Shown here: piece by piece, positions 44,626 through 53,628 of the stretch | How positions within the stretch are numbered: the stretch's first letter is position 1 | Layout of the letters: every line of letters starts with the position of its first letter | From: Vibrio barjaei | Lineage (GTDB): Bacteria; Pseudomonadota; Gammaproteobacteria; Enterobacterales; Vibrionaceae | Length of the DNA stretch: 64,000 nucleotides | NCBI RefSeq assembly: GCF_001639065.2 | Contig: NZ_LQXO02000053.1 | Location: 496,001 to 560,000 of the forward strand | Direction of reading: 5' to 3' | Notes under the pieces: generated by a model | What the model saw: only the letters and a program-made list of their open reading frames with translations | Told to the model about the DNA's origin: nothing | Database searches by the model: none | Translations under genes and position numbers: made by a program

Positions 44626-45606
44626 TTATCGGATTAAGCGAACAACAAGAGCCCCCGCCTCTCTCAAACTATCAACGTTGTAGCTAATGACGGTACCATC
44701 ATTAGGTGCGTAGTAACTGTCGGTCATACGACCAAAACTATCATATTGCACCGCCAGAAGTTGTCCCTTTTCCACTCTTTCCAAAAGGGTCACTTGTGGT
44801 AAAACAAAACCACCCTTATTAGCACGAACGCTGATGATTTCTTTCCCTTCGATGTCACACGGGGTAACGTTTGGTGATTCTCCTTCAATCACTCCTTGGC
44901 TAACAAGTATTTGCTTGATGCCGCACACCGCTCTCTCGATGAGTTCAGGTTGAGTCACTTTACCCATTCCAACTTCTACTGTTATGCAAGGAACACCCGA
45001 ATTATTCCAGACGGTTTCCAACACACCGTGATCACCTGGATCGTTGAGAATAACATCTGGCTCCATGAGTCGAGCCATCTCCAATGCTTGCTCTAACCTA
45101 AAATCTGCAAACACATACAGTGGATACGTAGCACCACGCGTTTGCGTATGCAAATCGATAGCGATTTCACCATTTGGTTTTAATAACTGTGTCCAAATTG
45201 TATCAAGATAGCGATTGGCTGTATCAGCATTCGGATTACCGGGAAAAAAACGATTAAGATTGGCCGGAGATGAATCAGGGTCAGATGAGTGAAAATCTCG
45301 ACTGTGGTTTAAAATGCCTGATAGATTGATTGATGGGACAATTGTTACCGAGCCAGCGTCTAGTACTTCTGGTAGACGCCTAATAAGTTCTTGAGCGGTC
45401 AAAACACCGTTTAACTCATCACCATGCACACCAGCAGTGATAACAACTTTAGGCCCAGGTTTCTCTGCTTTAGCGACAACCACAGGGAGTTGAACCGCAA
45501 TCCCCATGGCGTTGGTTGAAGCTTTAAACCAAAAGTGATGAAGGCCGGCGGATAGGGTTTCAACATCTAATGAGCTGATGGCAGGAAAATTTTCTGACTC
45601 AATCAC
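44626..45606 (-). CDS. Succinylglutamate desuccinylase/aspartoacylase-family protein
   Basis: Zinc-dependent amide-bond hydrolase of the M14-like family, about 326 residues. Zinc-ligand motif GVHGDELNG and the later DLHTQTRG are present, with a C-terminal lipoyl-like barrel (ANKGGFVLPQVTLLERVEKG). The open frame extends to a GTG at 45660, but that part overlaps the terminator of the upstream gene, so the GTG at 45606 (VIESENFPAISS) is preferred. Together with the adjacent permease it may degrade an N-acylated amino acid (inference). Confidence 0.8.
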   Translation of the reverse strand: MIESENFPAISSLDVETLSAGLHHFWFKASTNAMGIAVQLPVVVAKAEKPGPKVVITAGVHGDELNGVLTAQELIRRLPEVLDAGSVTIVPSINLSGILNHSRDFHSSDPDSSPANLNRFFPGNPNADTANRYLDTIWTQLLKPNGEIAIDLHTQTRGATYPLYVFADFRLEQALEMARLMEPDVILNDPGDHGVLETVWNNSGVPCITVEVGMGKVTQPELIERAVCGIKQILVSQGVIEGESPNVTPCDIEGKEIISVRANKGGFVLPQVTLLERVEKGQLLAVQYDSFGRMTDSYYAPNDGTVISYNVDSLREAGALVVRLIR

Positions 45607-45630
45607 GTGTTTCGTTTCTCTTTCTGATAA

Positions 45631-45654
45631 TAAAAAGCGGGCTAATGCCCGCTT
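45631..45654 (-). terminator. Terminator between the YfcC-type permease and the hydrolase
   Basis: AAGCGGGC, loop TAAT, GCCCGCTT, followed on the minus strand by a short T-run, 29 bases after the permease stop. It overlaps the upstream end of the hydrolase open frame and so argues for the later start. Confidence 0.75.
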
Positions 45655-45682
45655 AATCACTACACTAAATCAATGCTTAAGC

Positions 45683-47215
45683 CTAAGCAAATCCCATTAA
45701 GTGTGCTCCAACGACCACAAAGCTTGCTAAAACAAATAGCAGCAAAATAAAGCGCCAGCAGAACCTTGCCCAATCACCCCAATCAATACGGCAGACCCCT
45801 AAGGTTGCCATCAAAGATGCAGAGGTAGGAACAATAACATTGGTAAAACCATCACCCAATTGGAAAGCAAGTACGGCAACTTGACGAGTGACACCTGCAA
45901 TATCAGCCAACGGCGCTAACAGTGGCATAGTCAACGCTGCCTGACCCGAACCAGAGGTCACAAAGAAGTTAAAGATGGATTGGAACACATACATTAACCA
46001 AGCAGCAGCCACATCAGGCAGGCCGCTAATCATTCCACCAGCGCCATTAAGGATCGAATTCAATACACTAGATTCGTCCGTGGTACCACCGCCAAGAATT
46101 AGTAGAACGCCCTTGGCACAGCCTACTAGCAAAGCAGGCGCTAACATAATACCAGCACCTTCTTTAAAAGCGTCCGCCATATCGTTAAGGGTCATACCAT
46201 TCAAGCGGAATACCACACCAATCAGTCCCGCAACAAAACCCATGGTGAAGAACTGAGAAGCAATTTCTGGGATATACCATGCATGTGCTACCACCCCCCA
46301 GACAACCCAGATGGTCGTTGCTACAACAGTGGTCAGAACGAGAGTATCACCAAGATTCCAGCGTGATTCTTGCACTGTGTCTGTCTGTTTTCTAAAGAAG
46401 ATGTCGGTACGGTGACTATATGATAATTCTGGGTTTGCTTTGATTCGAGATGCGTACACCATAGTGAACACAATACCTATGATGGTAAATGCAACCCACA
46501 TAGCAATTCTCATCGACATTCCAGAGAGAACTGGAATTCCGGCAATACCTTGAGCAACGGCCACTGAAAACGGGTTCATCCATGAGGTAGCAAAACCAAT
46601 CTGCGTAGCTACGTACGTCACCATTACAGTAGTAATACCATCATAGCCAAGACGTACCATAAGCGGAGCAATAATAATGGCGAAGGCAACGGCTTCTTCT
46701 CCCATTCCGAATACCGCGCCACCTAAAGAGAACAAAGCAAAAAGAACAGGGATAAAAAGTGCTTCACTTCCTTTGGTTTTATCAATCAAACGTAGAATAC
46801 CGTTATCGATCGTACCGGTACGCATCACAATTCCAAATGCGCCCCCGATCACGAGCATAAACATGATTACACCGATCGCAGAACCCCACTTAGAACCAGA
46901 AACTAGTCCTTCAAACGCGAAATTCATTAATCCAATGCCGCCACCCGATGCGAATAATCCGACTGACTGATAGACTAATTCACCATTTTCATCAGTCGCA
47001 TATTGGAATGAATGAGGATCAATAACGGTACGTGACTTCTCTGCACCATCTACCATATAGGTAACTTGCTGACTGTCGAAGTGTCCCGCAGGGATAAAGT
47101 AAGTCAAAATTGTCGCAAGAATGCCGACAATGAAAATTAAGATAAGAGTATCCGGCATCTGCCATGTTTTTGTGCCATCGGCAACATGCGCATGCTCTTT
47201 AGTATGAGTGTTCAT
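45683..47215 (-). CDS. YfcC-family (C4-dicarboxylate/basic amino acid type) permease
   Basis: 510-residue inner-membrane protein with about 12 helices. Typical stretches: ILIFIVGILATILTYFIPAG near the start, SGSKWGSAIGVIMFMLVIGG, and the motif GMGEEAVAFAIIIAPLM. Family members move amino acids or C4-type acids; the substrate is open. The ATG at 47215 has no strong ribosome-binding site. Likely in one transcript with the hydrolase, apart from a terminator hairpin between. Confidence 0.85.
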   Translation of the reverse strand: MNTHTKEHAHVADGTKTWQMPDTLILIFIVGILATILTYFIPAGHFDSQQVTYMVDGAEKSRTVIDPHSFQYATDENGELVYQSVGLFASGGGIGLMNFAFEGLVSGSKWGSAIGVIMFMLVIGGAFGIVMRTGTIDNGILRLIDKTKGSEALFIPVLFALFSLGGAVFGMGEEAVAFAIIIAPLMVRLGYDGITTVMVTYVATQIGFATSWMNPFSVAVAQGIAGIPVLSGMSMRIAMWVAFTIIGIVFTMVYASRIKANPELSYSHRTDIFFRKQTDTVQESRWNLGDTLVLTTVVATTIWVVWGVVAHAWYIPEIASQFFTMGFVAGLIGVVFRLNGMTLNDMADAFKEGAGIMLAPALLVGCAKGVLLILGGGTTDESSVLNSILNGAGGMISGLPDVAAAWLMYVFQSIFNFFVTSGSGQAALTMPLLAPLADIAGVTRQVAVLAFQLGDGFTNVIVPTSASLMATLGVCRIDWGDWARFCWRFILLLFVLASFVVVGAHLMGFA

Positions 47216-47406
47216 AATTATGTATTAGCCAAGCATAAAATTTGGCATAAATATCCATTAATTGGCATAAAAAATCAATATAGCATCGAATAACATTTGA
47301 ACATTCGAACCAATAATTGATCTGTAGCAGAAATAAATCCGCCGTTAACCTATTTGGTGCTTGATAAGATTCGTAGTAACATTGAGAAAAAATAAAGAAG
47401 TCAATT

Positions 47407-48303
47407 ATGAGCTTACAACACCACCCTATTCAGGGCGCAGCATGGATGCTAGCAGCTGGCGCTTCCTTCGCTCTCGTCAATAACATTGCCCAAGTCGTCA
47501 GTATTAACCACGGTATGTCCTCTACTATGGTGGCTTTGATTCAATATGCCATCGCCTTTGTAGTTATCATCCCTTATCTGAGAACTCTGGGCTTTCGGCA
47601 GTCACTGCAAACCTCTCATTTTCCAGCACACCTATTTCGTGTCTTTCTCTCGGTAATAGGTATACAACTATGGATGTGGGCACTGGCTTATCCGGTCCCA
47701 ATATGGCAAGGCATTGCGCTGTTGATGACGTCGCCTCTTTTTGCAACTTTAGGTTCAGGTTTAATATTAAAGGAAAATGTCGGTCCTGCGCGTTGGTTTG
47801 CAACCTTGTGTGGTTTTGTTGGTGCCATGATAATCCTAGAGCCCTGGTCTGATAACTTCAGTTGGGCATCCTTGCTTCCTGTTGGCGCAGCGTTTTTTTG
47901 GGCGTGTTATTCACTTATGGTGAAAAAGCTCTCTTCCGATGACTCGCCATCAACTATGGTCGTATACCTGCTGCTATTGATAACGCCATTTAACCTTTTC
48001 CTTGCCTTACCAGATTGGTCTCTCCCTTCTTCCGGCGTCGTTTGGGGCTTCCTGATCGTAGCAGGATCGCTAACAGCGCTTGCACAGTGGGCGATTGTTA
48101 AAGCTTATTCGGTCGCAGATGCGTCATTTGTCCAGCCTTTTGATCACGCAAAATTACCAATGAATGTACTTGCAGGTTGGATTGTTTTTGGTTGGGCTCC
48201 CCCAGGCCGATTATGGTTAGGAGCGGCTATAATTATAGCGTCGGTGGCATTTATTACTCAGTGGGAAACTAGAAAGCGAAAAAGTGCAGCAACTGTGAAA
48301 TAA
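47407..48303 (+). CDS. EamA/DMT-family transporter, second
   Basis: 298 residues with ten predicted helices in two EamA repeats; the second repeat starts near WASLLPVGAAFFWACYSLMV. Ends in a short basic tail (RKRKSAATVK). Unrelated at the sequence level to the EamA gene at 5715 beyond the family. It is followed 54 bases later by a glutaredoxin gene in the same direction. The substrate is unknown. Confidence 0.85.
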   Translation: MSLQHHPIQGAAWMLAAGASFALVNNIAQVVSINHGMSSTMVALIQYAIAFVVIIPYLRTLGFRQSLQTSHFPAHLFRVFLSVIGIQLWMWALAYPVPIWQGIALLMTSPLFATLGSGLILKENVGPARWFATLCGFVGAMIILEPWSDNFSWASLLPVGAAFFWACYSLMVKKLSSDDSPSTMVVYLLLLITPFNLFLALPDWSLPSSGVVWGFLIVAGSLTALAQWAIVKAYSVADASFVQPFDHAKLPMNVLAGWIVFGWAPPGRLWLGAAIIIASVAFITQWETRKRKSAATVK

Positions 48304-48357
48304 AACCCTGAGTTAGCAGTTCTAATTATTAAACGGATTATTTAAGAGGCTAACACT

Positions 48358-48975
48358 ATGGCGGAACCAATCAAAATCACTCTTTATCGTTGGGCAGGTA
48401 GTTGGGGACCATTTAACGTCAACATTCCATGCGGAGAATGCACATTGACTAAAGATATTCTCAATGACACTTTCAATAACGAATTGGACGGTATCCCCAT
48501 TAAGTTAGAAGTGAAAGATTGGTTATCTCACTGGTGGGAACCTTTAAAATCTGGAGCTTGGCACGCCCCTATTTTAATGGTTGAAGGTAAGGTAATCAGT
48601 CAAGGTGAAGCCCTGAACAGAGGTGTATTGGTTCAATCTGTTATTCAAGAGTGGACAAAGCGCGATACGCTTTCAGGTAACATTGTCTATGGCAAAGCAA
48701 CCTGCCCATATTGCGTCAAAGCTAAGCAAATGCTTGATGATGCTGGCATTCCTTATACATACTCTGATGTCGTTAAAGATAGTGCCGCCCTTTATAGAAT
48801 GATCCCTGAAGTAAAGGCACACATCGGATTAAAAACACCGGTAACCGTACCACAAATCTGGCTAGAAGATGAGTACATTGGCGGTGCAGACAATTTGGAA
48901 AGTTGGCTTAGCAAGCGTAATCTCGATAGCAAACCTGATAACGTTCTAGAGTTTAGTGAGAAAAACGTTTCCTAA
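48358..48975 (+). CDS. Double thioredoxin-fold protein with C-terminal glutaredoxin
   Basis: 205 residues. The C-terminal half is a glutaredoxin: active site CPYC (Cys116, Cys119), cis-proline in TVPQIWL (Pro165), and GGADNL. The N-terminal half (1-95) also looks thioredoxin-like with IPCGEC (Cys25, Cys28) and a HAPILMVEG stretch with a possible cis-proline, so the protein may be a tandem fusion. Cytosolic, no signal peptide. Ends at the bidirectional terminator 48999-49033. Confidence 0.82.
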   Translation: MAEPIKITLYRWAGSWGPFNVNIPCGECTLTKDILNDTFNNELDGIPIKLEVKDWLSHWWEPLKSGAWHAPILMVEGKVISQGEALNRGVLVQSVIQEWTKRDTLSGNIVYGKATCPYCVKAKQMLDDAGIPYTYSDVVKDSAALYRMIPEVKAHIGLKTPVTVPQIWLEDEYIGGADNLESWLSKRNLDSKPDNVLEFSEKNVS

Positions 48976-48998
48976 TCAAAAATTAGAGCTGTGAAATA

Positions 48999-49033
48999 GC
49001 AAAAAGCCCGCGATTAAATCGCGGGCTTTTTGC
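48999..49033. terminator. Bidirectional terminator
   Basis: GCAAAAAGCCCGCGATT (48999-49015) pairs with the following arm ending CGCGGGCTTTTTGC (to 49033). It lies between the glutaredoxin gene and the convergent small gene. Confidence 0.9.
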
Positions 49034-49043
49034 AAGAATTCCG

Positions 49044-49178
49044 TTACTTAGCTAGTTTTTTCATCATTCGCTTGATGAAAGATACTTTTTTAGGTTGTGG
49101 CTTGCCATACAGCATCTCGTCAATCATTTTTTTTGCAGCGATTTGACCAATGTAAGCAGCACCTAGTTCATAACCCAT
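49044..49178 (-). CDS. Small basic protein (44 residues)
   Basis: Starts with ATG at 49178 after a good GGAGAAAGAAC ribosome-binding site and reads MGYELGAAYIGQIAAKKMID, continuing EMLYGKPQPKKVSF and ending IKRMMKKLAK. Strongly basic C-terminus. Followed by the bidirectional terminator. No family recognised; a DNA-binding or membrane-associated role cannot be decided. Confidence 0.65.
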   Translation of the reverse strand: MGYELGAAYIGQIAAKKMIDEMLYGKPQPKKVSFIKRMMKKLAK

Positions 49179-49674
49179 GTTCTTTCTCCAATAGGTATTT
49201 TGTAATTTAATTACTTTATGGCGTAATTATATACCTAAGAGACGCAAAAACAAGACATTAATCACACTTTTATGTAATTAACTTTCCACTAACAATGTCG
49301 CATTATGATATATGGCTAACCTTATGATAAATATACATAAAAAATAGAACCCTTCTTGAACATTATACCTCTCTCTTCACTTACCTCTTCGAGATCATCA
49401 GCCAAGGTCAACTCAAATTATACGCCTTATCGACAAATACTATTTATCTATCTTTCGTAACCTGCTGTTTTAAATAAATAACTCCAATATTCTGACATTA
49501 TTCCTATTTGGAATTTCCATCATTCCACACTTTCAGTGCATTGTTTCCTATACTTCCGAGCATCGTTAATTCGACACTAAAAATAATTCTTAAGATTTTA
49601 GACATAACTGACAAGTGATCGCGTCCTTTTCCCGACCCTGTTTCGCCAATCATTTGTATAGCAAGGTAAAGTGA
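49179..49674. other. Intergenic region, no gene seen
   Basis: About 500 bp, A/T-rich, holding the promoters of the small basic protein and of the response-regulator gene at 49675. No gene or repeat is recognised. Confidence 0.4.
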
Positions 49675-50304
49675 ATGCTCTATCCAAACACGAAAGACTG
49701 CCTCATCATTGATAACTACCCGCTAGTTAGGGAAGCACTAGCTCAGATCGTGTCTAGCATCGATGATTTAGATCTAGTCCACCAAACTGGTAATATTCAG
49801 ACGGCTTTAAACCTAATAAAGAACGGTAATATCGAACTTATCGTTCTGGATGTAAACCTCGCAGAAGCTGACGGTTTTGAGTTCATGCGTAGAGCCTACG
49901 CTTGTGGATACAATGGTAAAGCAATCTTCGTATCCAGCTACGGTTACCCGGTTTACTCCGAAACTGCTTATAAACTGGGCGTAAACGGTTACATTAGTAA
50001 ATCAGAAGATAGTCCGCTTATCCGTGATGCGATTAGTGGTGTGATGCGTGGTTACAACCTATTTAAGACTGACTATAAAGAGCGAAGCCGTAACATTGTG
50101 CTCTCTCAAAGAGAAACTGTAGTATTTAACTACCTTAAAAAAGGCTATACCAACAAACAAATCTCAGAATTTTTGTCACTAAGTGCGAAAACAATCAGTA
50201 CGTACAAGTCTCGAATTCTGGATAAGTATGAAGCAAACTCAATCGTGGAATTGATCAACTCACACGATGTGCTCGAGAGTAAGAAACCCGCCCTCGCAAG
50301 TTAG
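49675..50304 (+). CDS. NarL/LuxR-type response regulator
   Basis: 209 residues. Receiver domain with the phosphorylation site Asp59 (LIVLDVNLAEADG) and the conserved Lys in GYISKSED (Lys109). C-terminal LuxR helix-turn-helix (LSQRETVVFNYLKKGYTNKQ, KTISTYKSRILDKYE). No partner kinase is adjacent. The start ATG follows AAGGTAAAGTGA. The regulon is unknown. Confidence 0.85.
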   Translation: MLYPNTKDCLIIDNYPLVREALAQIVSSIDDLDLVHQTGNIQTALNLIKNGNIELIVLDVNLAEADGFEFMRRAYACGYNGKAIFVSSYGYPVYSETAYKLGVNGYISKSEDSPLIRDAISGVMRGYNLFKTDYKERSRNIVLSQRETVVFNYLKKGYTNKQISEFLSLSAKTISTYKSRILDKYEANSIVELINSHDVLESKKPALAS

Positions 50305-50325
50305 CTAATTTTGAGCAGGAGAGGC

Positions 50326-51222
50326 CTACCCCTCTCCTTTCTTATTTACGATACTTTTAATAATGTCGTGCAGTTTTTGGTGCAACGGATTTTGTCGATT
50401 ACTTTGCTTCATGCATGTCACAACTGGCGTAAAGGTCTGCATGTAGTCCGGGAATGGCACAAATCTAAAACCGCTACTCGGCATCAGGTGTTTGGATAAC
50501 ACCACCGAATAATTGTCTCTCTGAATCATGGATAGAGCGACACTCAGATTATCCAATTTAACTTGATAATCGAACGATAAGTCGTATTTTGCCATCTGTT
50601 TGATCAACCTGTGGTTGGTTTCGTTCCATCCGCGAATTTCAAAGAAAACACATGGATTTTCAAATACCTGCTCCCAGCTTTCTACATGACTATTACTCGC
50701 TACAACCGCCCCGATTTCGACATTAATTAAACTGGCTTGATAGACTGCTTTGGAGCAATCTTCATTAAAGAACTGAATACCTATGTCTGTTTTCCCGTCA
50801 ACAATAGATTGGTAAGTATCTGAACGCCAAGTTCTTAGTTCGACCCTCGAACGACAGAATACAGACTTAAGTGCGACGAGCAACTCCGTTCCAAAACACT
50901 CGATAGACAAATTATCTAACGCAACAACGATTGGTTTTTCATAGCTTTTCTCGTCAAAGGCTTCTCCTCTTTTCAAAGCCTGTTCGACAGAACGCAAACC
51001 AGTTTCGATGCCAGGGATTATTCTTTCTAAATAATGTGTAGGTTCTAGCCCATTAGACGACCTTACAAACAGCGGGTCACCCAACTGTTCTCTCAATTTG
51101 GACAGATGCTTACTGATGGCACTTTCTGTTTTACCTAACACGGCAGCTACAGTGGTCAAACTGCGATATTGATATATTAAAACCAATACTTTCAATAAGT
51201 TGTAGTCGTGTTCTTTATGCAT
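50326..51222 (-). CDS. LysR-family transcriptional regulator
   Basis: 298 residues. Helix-turn-helix LKVLVLIYQYRSLTTVAAVL with KTESAISKHLSKLREQLGDP, followed by LEPTHYLERI and a LysR sensor domain. The ATG at 51222 has a weak ribosome-binding site. It sits downstream of the diguanylate cyclase gene in the same direction, 29 bp away, so the two may be cotranscribed. Confidence 0.86.
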   Translation of the reverse strand: MHKEHDYNLLKVLVLIYQYRSLTTVAAVLGKTESAISKHLSKLREQLGDPLFVRSSNGLEPTHYLERIIPGIETGLRSVEQALKRGEAFDEKSYEKPIVVALDNLSIECFGTELLVALKSVFCRSRVELRTWRSDTYQSIVDGKTDIGIQFFNEDCSKAVYQASLINVEIGAVVASNSHVESWEQVFENPCVFFEIRGWNETNHRLIKQMAKYDLSFDYQVKLDNLSVALSMIQRDNYSVVLSKHLMPSSGFRFVPFPDYMQTFTPVVTCMKQSNRQNPLHQKLHDIIKSIVNKKGEG

Positions 51223-51251
51223 TATTCGCCTGATTAATTTGTAATGGAGGG

Positions 51252-52622
51252 TTAAGCTTTATTTCGCTTGACCTGATACAACAAAGCATCTGCCCGCTTA
51301 ATAGCTGATGAGAGAGACTCTTTTTCTTGTAACACCGTAACACCAAAACTGATATCAAGCGTCAAATCATTCGCCCCAAACGTTTTCGAGCGTATAGTTT
51401 GACTCAAAGTATTGGCCAAGCGCTCTGCAGTTTGCAGTCCGCACCCCGGTAACAAGACTAGAAACTCATCACCGCCACTGCGTATAAGGTAGTCACTCTC
51501 ACGAAAACACTGACGCATACATCGTGCAATATACACAATAGCCTCATCCCCGACATGGTGCCCATAATTATCATTAATCAGCTTTAATTTATCACCATCA
51601 ATGACAATGACAGCCAATCCCTTCTTTTCAATCGCATACTTAATACCACTATCTCTAAGGATTGCACGGTTATAAAGCCCTGTTAGTTCGTCTAACTTTA
51701 TTGCCAACTCTGCCAGTTTTAACTTTTCTCTTTTGACCTTGAGCTCATCCAGTCGAATGACGACATAGAAAAACAGTGCCACCATAGAAAAGTAGATCCA
51801 AAGCGAATCTACGACAATCTTGCTGTAGGGGATTTTATAGACAATGCTAAGTCTATCATCGAATTGAGTTCGTTCCGCGTGTGCTGATTGATGGAAAGGG
51901 TAACGAGTGTCTTCAATAATGATTTCCCGCCCTATTTCACTTCTCGTACTAAAATACTGTTTGTTATAGAGAAATGGAAACTTATCGAGATAAACATCAG
52001 CGTTTACATCTCCAATCATTCCGAATTCGTCATAAACAGGGCTTGAGATGGTGATAACCGCTTTATTAGTTACGTTATCTCTGTAGATATCGGAAACAAC
52101 AATTCGATTATCCAAATCTTCTTGAGACGCATACTTTGAACACTTAAACGACTCCAAACATATTTTTTTAGAGAAAACTTCGTTCACATTCGTGTTGGTA
52201 AGGCCGAAAGCATGACTAGCTAGTATTTTCATCCCTTCATAGGAGCGATAATACAGGAGGTATTCTTGGCCTAGGGCTAATTCGGGCATGCTATTAAACA
52301 TACGTTGTGCCGTCATGCTGACCACCCGTTCATTATGAGTCAGCGGCTCACCTGGATTGAGCAAGTAGACCCGCCCTTTGTCGAAAAGTGGGTAGCCAAC
52401 CTCTTCACCTTTATTGGCGGCAATTAGTGCCTCAAAAAGAACACCCAATATATACAAGGTGGATTTGTAATCTTGAATGGATTTAGTGACTAGATGAAAC
52501 TGAGCTACTTCGTTTTTTACCAATTTATCAAGGGATTGGAACACAGCGAAGCCGTAAATCAAAGATGATACCAGCGCTGATTTAAACAAGAGTAAAGTGT
52601 ATTTCTTCGTCAGCTTTTGCAT
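51252..52622 (-). CDS. Membrane-bound diguanylate cyclase (GGDEF)
   Basis: 456 residues. One N-terminal helix (residues about 9-27), a periplasmic sensor domain, a second helix (around 270-290) and a C-terminal GGDEF domain: LDELTGLYNRAILRD, the catalytic SGGDEFLVLLPG, and an upstream RESD that fits the inhibitory I-site RxxD. Makes cyclic-di-GMP, which the CsgD/VpsT-like regulators of this window are predicted to sense. The start ATG at 52622 is plausible. Confidence 0.88.
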   Translation of the reverse strand: MQKLTKKYTLLLFKSALVSSLIYGFAVFQSLDKLVKNEVAQFHLVTKSIQDYKSTLYILGVLFEALIAANKGEEVGYPLFDKGRVYLLNPGEPLTHNERVVSMTAQRMFNSMPELALGQEYLLYYRSYEGMKILASHAFGLTNTNVNEVFSKKICLESFKCSKYASQEDLDNRIVVSDIYRDNVTNKAVITISSPVYDEFGMIGDVNADVYLDKFPFLYNKQYFSTRSEIGREIIIEDTRYPFHQSAHAERTQFDDRLSIVYKIPYSKIVVDSLWIYFSMVALFFYVVIRLDELKVKREKLKLAELAIKLDELTGLYNRAILRDSGIKYAIEKKGLAVIVIDGDKLKLINDNYGHHVGDEAIVYIARCMRQCFRESDYLIRSGGDEFLVLLPGCGLQTAERLANTLSQTIRSKTFGANDLTLDISFGVTVLQEKESLSSAIKRADALLYQVKRNKA

Positions 52623-52765
52623 CTAGACTTCGCAACACATCGTTAGAATATGAATGACATGCAATTATCAGTGATGCCGTAAGCATTATCAATACAAATA
52701 GCTCAAGTCGTGGCAAGTAAGGACTAGTCAAGAAATAGGTGTGGGGGAATACTGACGAAAAAAGA

Positions 52766-52864
52766 AAGACCCTGTAAACCCAAAAGTCACCTAGCCATGG
52801 TGTAATTCTATATTCTGCTCTGAATCTATCGTTCGGACGTTGTTAGTCAGGTTCACAGGGTCTT
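52766..52864. repeat. 15-bp imperfect inverted repeat enclosing about 70 bases
   Basis: AAGACCCTGTAAACC (52766-52780) and GGTTCACAGGGTCTT (52850-52864) are reverse complements apart from one base. On the minus strand the second arm is followed by TTTCTTTTTTC. It lies between the diguanylate cyclase and the LuxI gene. It may be a minus-strand structured RNA ending in a terminator, or a small mobile-element-like repeat. Confidence 0.6.
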
Positions 52865-52943
52865 AATACTGTTATACGCGTGTATCGAAAATAAGATACT
52901 GCAGAAACTGACAGGTTGACTTTTTAATAATTTTAATTTTTCA

Positions 52944-52963
52944 AGCTGACTAAACTGTCAGTT
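52944..52963. promoter_or_regulatory. Candidate lux box
   Basis: AGCTGACTAAACTGTCAGTT contains CTG-N10-CAG, the core of LuxR-type operators, with additional dyad (CTGAC-N6-GTCAG). It lies about 57 bp before the luxI-type start, a usual position for autoinduction. The half-site AACTGACAG at 52906-52914 is an exact inverted copy of CTGTCAGTT at 52955-52963. Confidence 0.6.
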
Positions 52964-53019
52964 ATCCTCTCCAAAGTGCGGCGCTAACCTATGCATGAAA
53001 CTGTATAGGAGGAAACCCC

Positions 53020-53628
53020 ATGGAACCTATTGTCTATATCCGAAAATACGATGAATTGACCGAGAGGCAGAAATACGAAATGCACACGCTACGATATAAT
53101 GTTTTCGTACGCAGACTTCGTTGGTCGCTGAATACTGAAAATCAACTAGACATTGATGAGTATGACCGACCGGATGCCAAATTCATTATTATTGAATACC
53201 AGGACAAGGTTGTCGCGTGTTGGAGGCTTATACATGCTGATACGCCTTACATGCTGAAGCACACTTTTCCAGAACTACTTCAAGGTGAATCCTTTGACGA
53301 GCATAATGTTATCGAGCTCTCAAGGTTTGCAGTAGATCGCGAGGTATCCAAACAAGCATCTCACATTAACTTTACTGAACTGCTTTTCTATTTGGTTGTG
53401 CAATATGGTTTTGAACAAGGGTTAACGGCATTTATTACGCCAACAACCACAGGAATTGAAAGGATTATGCGCCACGTGGGTATCCCGAATCAACGCATAG
53501 GTGATGGAAAAATAAGAATGTTAGAGCACACGAAAAGTGTCGCTTTACGTGTGCCTATTAATGGTGCCTTACGAAATTGGTTTACCAACGCTTCCATAAA
53601 CCAACATAGGCTCGATCGAGCCAGTTAG
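53020..53628 (+). CDS. LuxI-family N-acyl-homoserine lactone synthase
   Basis: Makes a quorum-sensing acyl-homoserine lactone from S-adenosylmethionine and acyl-ACP; 202 residues. Invariant residues are present: Arg25 and Phe29 in LRYNVF, Trp35, the acidic pair around EYDR (Asp49), Arg69 in CWRL, Glu99 and Arg102 in ELSRF. The ATG at 53020 follows a very good AGGAGG. The 3' end overlaps the convergent luxR-type gene by 60 bases. The acyl chain cannot be read from the sequence. Confidence 0.92.
   Translation: MEPIVYIRKYDELTERQKYEMHTLRYNVFVRRLRWSLNTENQLDIDEYDRPDAKFIIIEYQDKVVACWRLIHADTPYMLKHTFPELLQGESFDEHNVIELSRFAVDREVSKQASHINFTELLFYLVVQYGFEQGLTAFITPTTTGIERIMRHVGIPNQRIGDGKIRMLEHTKSVALRVPINGALRNWFTNASINQHRLDRAS

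Noticed and set aside
52740..52880. Cyclic-di-GMP (GEMM) riboswitch upstream of the cyclase
   Set aside because: The long stem is present but I see none of the conserved GEMM aptamer sequence, and the terminator-like end faces before the gene without a clear aptamer.
53569..53628. luxI-luxR overlap read as a frameshifted or truncated gene
   Set aside because: Both proteins are full length with intact family residues; the overlap is of convergent 3' ends.
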